Part shown: piece by piece, positions 60,297 through 64,000 of the stretch
Numbering within the stretch: the stretch's first letter is position 1
Layout: the number at the start of each line of letters is the position of its first letter
Position numbers and translations under genes: made by a program
The notes under the pieces: model-generated
Told to the model about the DNA's origin: nothing
Database searches by the model: none
The model's input: only the letters and a program-made list of their open reading frames with translations
Source: Rhyzopertha dominica
Taxonomy: Eukaryota; Arthropoda; Insecta; Coleoptera; Bostrichidae
Direction of reading: 5' to 3'
Length of the DNA: 64,000 nucleotides
Assembly: GCA_025024175.1 (NCBI GenBank)
Contig: QCXZ01000064.1
Coordinates: 22,378,286 to 22,442,285, forward strand

Positions 60297-60887
60297 ACTT
60301 TATTGCTCAACAGTTTTACAACCACTTAAAGAGCAACTACATCAAATGATGAAAGAGCTACACATGTTACACATATACAATAAGCCTCAGCCCAAAACAA
60401 AAATGTACATATAAAGTCATTATTACAATTTAAGCCTTGGTATAAGTAGATTCCACGATGTTCAGCGAATCAAAAAATATGTCGCATCGAGAGTCTACGA
60501 GCCCACACGTATTGCACATGTAGTAAAGAGTAATAAGTTTGATCTGGCAAAGTCTAGGTAAAAAGTAGGCACCATTCGCGCAGACAATCTAGGTGTAAAA
60601 AATTCAACTGACTAAGATGCAAGGAGCAATCAGTTTTTTTGCGGAGAAGGTTGTAAAGGAATATCAGAGCCGCCTTGCCTCTGCGTATGTAGTACCTCCA
60701 TCGGCACCATATCGAACGTAACCAGTTTTGGGTATCTCTAAACCATAAAAACTTGGACCTTTCTACCAGTTGTTTATGAGATTCGTAGATGGGATTCCAC
60801 ACAAAACAGCCATATTCCAACCCAAAACGAACAAGTGTGCAATAGGGTACCTTAAAGAGTATCATAATTTCAGAATTGTTTATAATT
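60297..60887 (-). pseudogene. Jockey/CR1-like non-LTR element, C-terminal part and 3' tail
   Basis: The minus strand encodes TLVRFGLEYGCFVWNPIYES and HKQLVERSKFLWF, then LIFLYNLLRKKTDC and SLHLSQLNFLHLD. This matches 'lvrp.LEYg..vWnP.y..hi..lErvQ.kFlR' and the 'l.flyk.l....d...ll..i.f' tail of Jockey/CR1 proteins. The reading breaks by frameshift between them. The 3' UTR ends at AATAAAG just before (TTA)n at 60296. The 5' end is truncated at about 60887, where the foldback repeat begins. Confidence 0.75.
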
Positions 60888-60889
60888 TT

Positions 60890-61395
60890 CGCCCTGTTGG
60901 GGCTCATCAGGCAGGGGTAGAGAGCAAACTGACCATGACCGCGGCGGGCGAACTGGTTCAATAAGAATAGGAGGACAGATGCCATCAGTGCCATCTAAAC
61001 GGCGGTCTATAACTGTGATAGACCCCGGCCTAGTGCAGGTTCTTAGCGATGGCTTCGGAGAGGCTCTCCGTAAAGCATTGATAAATTATGATGATTAGAT
61101 GATTACATGGCACTGAGGGCATCTGTCCTCCTATTCTCACTTGAACCAGTTGTAGGCGACGGTCCGCCATGGNCAGTTTACTCTCTACCTCTGCTTGATG
61201 AGTCCCAACAGGGCGAAACTAGTCGCAGGGTGAGAGCGAACTGATCAGGGCAGATTATTTATTTCATCAATGCTTTACGGACAGCCTCTCCGAAGCCATT
61301 GCTAGGAACCTGCACTAGACCGGAGTCTATCACAGTTATAGACCGCCTAGCTCGCAGAGTTCCGTTTATAGATGGCACTAAGGGCATCTGCCCTC
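60890..61395. repeat. Complex foldback repeat made of inverted copies of a two-part unit
   Basis: Part A (60890 to about 60996, from GCCCTGTTGGGGCTCATCAG to the GATGCCATCAGTGCCATCT end) recurs inverted at about 61106-61219. Part B (about 60993-61087, including GGTCTATAACTGTGATAGAC and GGCTTCGGAGAGGCT) recurs inverted at about 61259-61375, followed by the inverted end of part A (to 61395). The order is therefore A, B, inverted A, inverted B, partial inverted A. Arms are about 85-90% alike by eye. No protein domain was recognised. The single N at 61173 lies inside the second A copy. Confidence 0.75.
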
Positions 61396-62003
61396 AAAAG
61401 TCACTAGATGGATAAAGTACCGCAATTCATTGTCCATAATTTGGCACTAAAATAGCGGATGGAACCAAAACTATAGAAACCAAATAGGTTTGATCCCGTC
61501 TTCTACATAAACATTTAAATTTACTGCTGCTATTTTGCACTAAAATGGCGGACAATTGCGGTACTTTTTTTAAGAATGTCGAGTTGTCGAGATCATATTG
61601 ACCCTTTCCATTGATTTATATGTTGTTCGTAGTTCTAAACATTTTTGCACAAGCTACTTCTGAACTTCCATATGTTTCGTCTAGAGTGATCTACAGTTTT
61701 TCTACTTATTTCTCTAGTAGGGTTTTTGTGTTCTTTTGTATATTTGGTGAGCCATATTGCTTCGATGGCAGTTTCCGTCTTCCAGGATATTATGTACCAC
61801 AATTGTGTGATTTCTTGTATACATCTAACTATATGCACAGAACTACTTCACTGTAGCGACAGCAACAATAATAATAGTAATGCAAACATATGGACATAAC
61901 ACTAGGATACATTAAGAATTAAACTTTTAAAATTTGATGTAATTGTACGATTGCAGTATATTATTTAGGTTATTATTTCATGATGATGTTGACGCTTCAT
62001 TGA
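61396..62003. other. Stretch without a recognised gene
   Basis: Two short direct phrases recur: TTTGGCACTAAAATAGCGGA near 61440 and TTTTGCACTAAAATGGCGGA near 61535, about 95 bases apart. Nothing else was identified. Confidence 0.35.
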
Positions 62004-62515
62004 GTGATTTCATCTAGTTCGCTTGCTGGTACTCTAGATGGAATGATGTTGCTCTACGGGATATTTCTTGTATGTGTGCAGTTTTATATTGGAAATTATA
62101 GAAGCGAAGAAAATTGTTACGCCGTTTACAGGTTACATCATCAACGGAAGTTTTCTGTTAGTATTTGGATTTGGGTTAGGATTGTTGAAAATTATGTAGT
62201 GGGACCATATTTATTGACTGTACGATTAGATGGTTCAACAGCACACTGGATTAAATTGTCGAAATGATCTAAATGCACAATTTCCAAATGGATGGATCTG
62301 AAGAAAAGGGGCGGGCTGTTTTGCTCTCACGTCCACCAGATATGATTCCGGTGCGTTTTTGTATTTGTCATATTAAAACGCTGGTTTATGAGACACTTGT
62401 TAATACAGAAGACTTAGTAGCTCGAAATATTCTAGCGCTTCATGATATTTGTGAACGTCGGCATCTATTTTGAAGAATTCTGCAGTCGGGTATCGAAAAT
62501 GGCAGTCGTAACTTC
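62004..62515 (+). pseudogene. Mariner-like (DDE_3) transposase remnant, family 2 copy D
   Basis: The plus strand encodes NYRSEENCYAVYRLHHQRKF and IVENYVVGPYLL ('YWS.ENPHa.....HQrkfsvNVWaGI..n.viGPy.l'). After a frame change come SRPPDMIPVRFCICHIKTLV and YETLVNTEDLVARNILALHD ('RSPDmtPlDFFLWGhiKtlVYeTpVnTeedLvarI..a.hdI'). The QDGA box between them is lost in a deletion. The match to the group is strong. Relation to copies A-C is by shared family motifs, and this copy may be a different subfamily. Confidence 0.8.
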
Positions 62516-64000
62516 GAACAATAATTTATTTTATGTAAAATTTATAAGTCGAGTGTTTCTTAACGGCTTAAATGTAGTCTGCCTACTCTTACCTTTTATA
62601 ATAATTATTAAGATTGTTTTAAAGATTTCTAGTTTATCTTGACACCAAGAAATTTCTGGACAAAAGTTTATTAATAAAAAATGGTTATTTAAATGCCCCC
62701 TATCATTTTTGAAAACAAATAATAGCTATTCGATGACACCCTGCATTGCTGGATGAACAGTAGCCATTGTCATCCCAAAACCTCGTCCAATTAGATTTCT
62801 TCATTTCATATTGGGCATCTAAAAGGAAGAGTATATAAAGGAGTCAAGAGTATATCCCATAAAAGTAAGAAATTGTTGCAAATGACAGTTCGTTAAAAAA
62901 ATCCATTACTTTATCAACTTAAAGTCGCATTTGATAATGTGAAATAGTCAGATTTAAAAATAGTGTATTATCAAGGTACTTGCAGAATATTTATTTGACT
63001 TCAGTTCCTTTATGTGTTTGCTACTGCTTTGTTTTATTATGAAATTGCCTACTTACGTACTGCCGTAATCTGACATTGAACACCTTGTTTTTATATTCAT
63101 TTTTATGTTAGAAGTGTTTGCTTGTATAAAAGCAAATTTATTACCTTCTGTTTTCAACAATCAATTGATTTAATTTAAAATGCAATAAATAGCAGCATTA
63201 ACTATCATCAACAGTACAGTTGTTTGCTCTTCTTGATAAATTATAAAGCTTATCATGACAACATACTTACAATCTGTGGCACACTAATTGCAGATAATTG
63301 CCAGCTGTTCCAAAGAATTTCTATTTGCTGAATCTTCTAACAAGAACTTTATTACAGCATATTACAGAAGAATTGTGAAAGTCTCAAGAGAACTGTTGTT
63401 AGGCAAAATTTAGCAAGGTTAAGTGAAAGTGATTGTAATGGAAATGGCGAATTAATGCATCCGTATTTGCGCCGCTTTTTCTGTTGTTGCGTGCTAATGG
63501 AGAAGTAATGGAAAACCCCGAACGATTTAGTGATAATAGCATTGTTTCTATAAAGGTGTAAATAAGAAATTTATTAACGAAAGCACTTTGTTAAACTCCT
63601 ATTTAAAGTCGTCTAGATCATAACGTTATACAGATTTGCGAAAATTAGTTGAAAACTTGATGGTTTGCAAAACATTTGCTTTTTGCTACAATGTAATATA
63701 CGTTATATAATGCAAATTTTACAGCTATAATAAGTTGTCCTACAGAAAAGGTAGTTCTAGTTTTTAATTAAAAAATGCATAAAGGTTAAAATATACTTAA
63801 TAGGATATTTTACAGTTTGTTTAGGAAATCGAGCTACCTTTTACAGATGGTTATTTCTGTTTTAGAATGGAAATACCTAAAAAATGGCCAACATTTGGTA
63901 ATTGTATTTAATAATAGAACAAATAACTTATACAATTTGCCTAACATAAAAATAACATCTATAAGTCATCGTTGTTAGCCAAGGTTATGACTGATTCATC
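62516..64000. other. AT-rich stretch to the window end without a recognised gene
   Basis: A core-promoter-like word AGTATATAAAGGAG occurs near 62830 without other support. No open frame of note follows. Confidence 0.4.

Noticed and set aside
62825..62842. TATA promoter near the right end
   Set aside because: A single TATATAAAGG word in AT-rich DNA with no initiator, ORF or GC-rich context.

Overview
The window reads as animal nuclear DNA, most likely from an insect or a related arthropod. It is AT-rich, has no bacterial-style gene packing, and carries a repeat set typical of arthropod genomes: several Tc1/mariner-type transposases, Jockey/CR1-type and R4/Dong-type non-LTR retrotransposons, a Ty3/gypsy fragment and Penelope-like elements (PLEs). 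Isolated N bases are scattered through it, as in a draft assembly. I found no complete host protein-coding gene. Almost everything recognisable is a decayed mobile element with stops and frameshifts. The only host-gene candidates are one possible internal exon near 59.1 kb and one promoter-like CpG-rich patch near 31.9 kb. The species cannot be named from this sequence.

Layout. Positions 1-2853 are a GC- and CpG-rich block, sharply different from the rest, made of degenerate recurring words. From 2.9 to 16 kb there is a Jockey-like reverse transcriptase remnant (4.6-5.6 kb), a 146-bp MITE (6.7 kb), a PLE 3' end flanked by inverted arms (7.75-8.17 kb), a nearly complete but frameshifted mariner-superfamily transposase (9.8-10.8 kb), and a near-perfect palindrome with hammerhead-ribozyme-like cores in both arms (15.2-15.55 kb). 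From 16 to 34 kb there are three remnants of a second mariner-like family (16.3, 21.3 and 33.4 kb), a further stray tail of it (22.4 kb), a classical mariner fragment, a ~20-bp minisatellite, a THAP-like fragment, and the promoter-like patch with three CAGCTG E-boxes.

From 36 to 50 kb there is a diverged tandem duplication, a Jockey C-terminus, an internally deleted gypsy pol with an LTR-like promoter carrying a canonical heat-shock element next to a TATA box (38.9 kb), another DDE transposase, a tRNA-like SINE head, a TIR element, and a second copy of the 10-kb mariner. From 51 to 64 kb there is a ~1-kb terminal-inverted-repeat element with a THAP zinc-finger exon and a CRE in each terminus, a second PLE tail with 80-bp inverted arms carrying hammerhead-like cores, a GTAC-rich segment that looks like hAT-type MITEs, the candidate exon, a 5'-truncated Dong-like element between (AAT)n tracts next to the tail of a Jockey/CR1 element, a complex foldback repeat, and a fourth copy of the second mariner-like family.

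The elements do not form a pathway. What links them is insertion history: nested insertions, inverted terminal arms at PLEs, and several copies of the same DNA-transposon families at different stages of decay. All family calls rest on protein motifs read by eye. No database search was possible.
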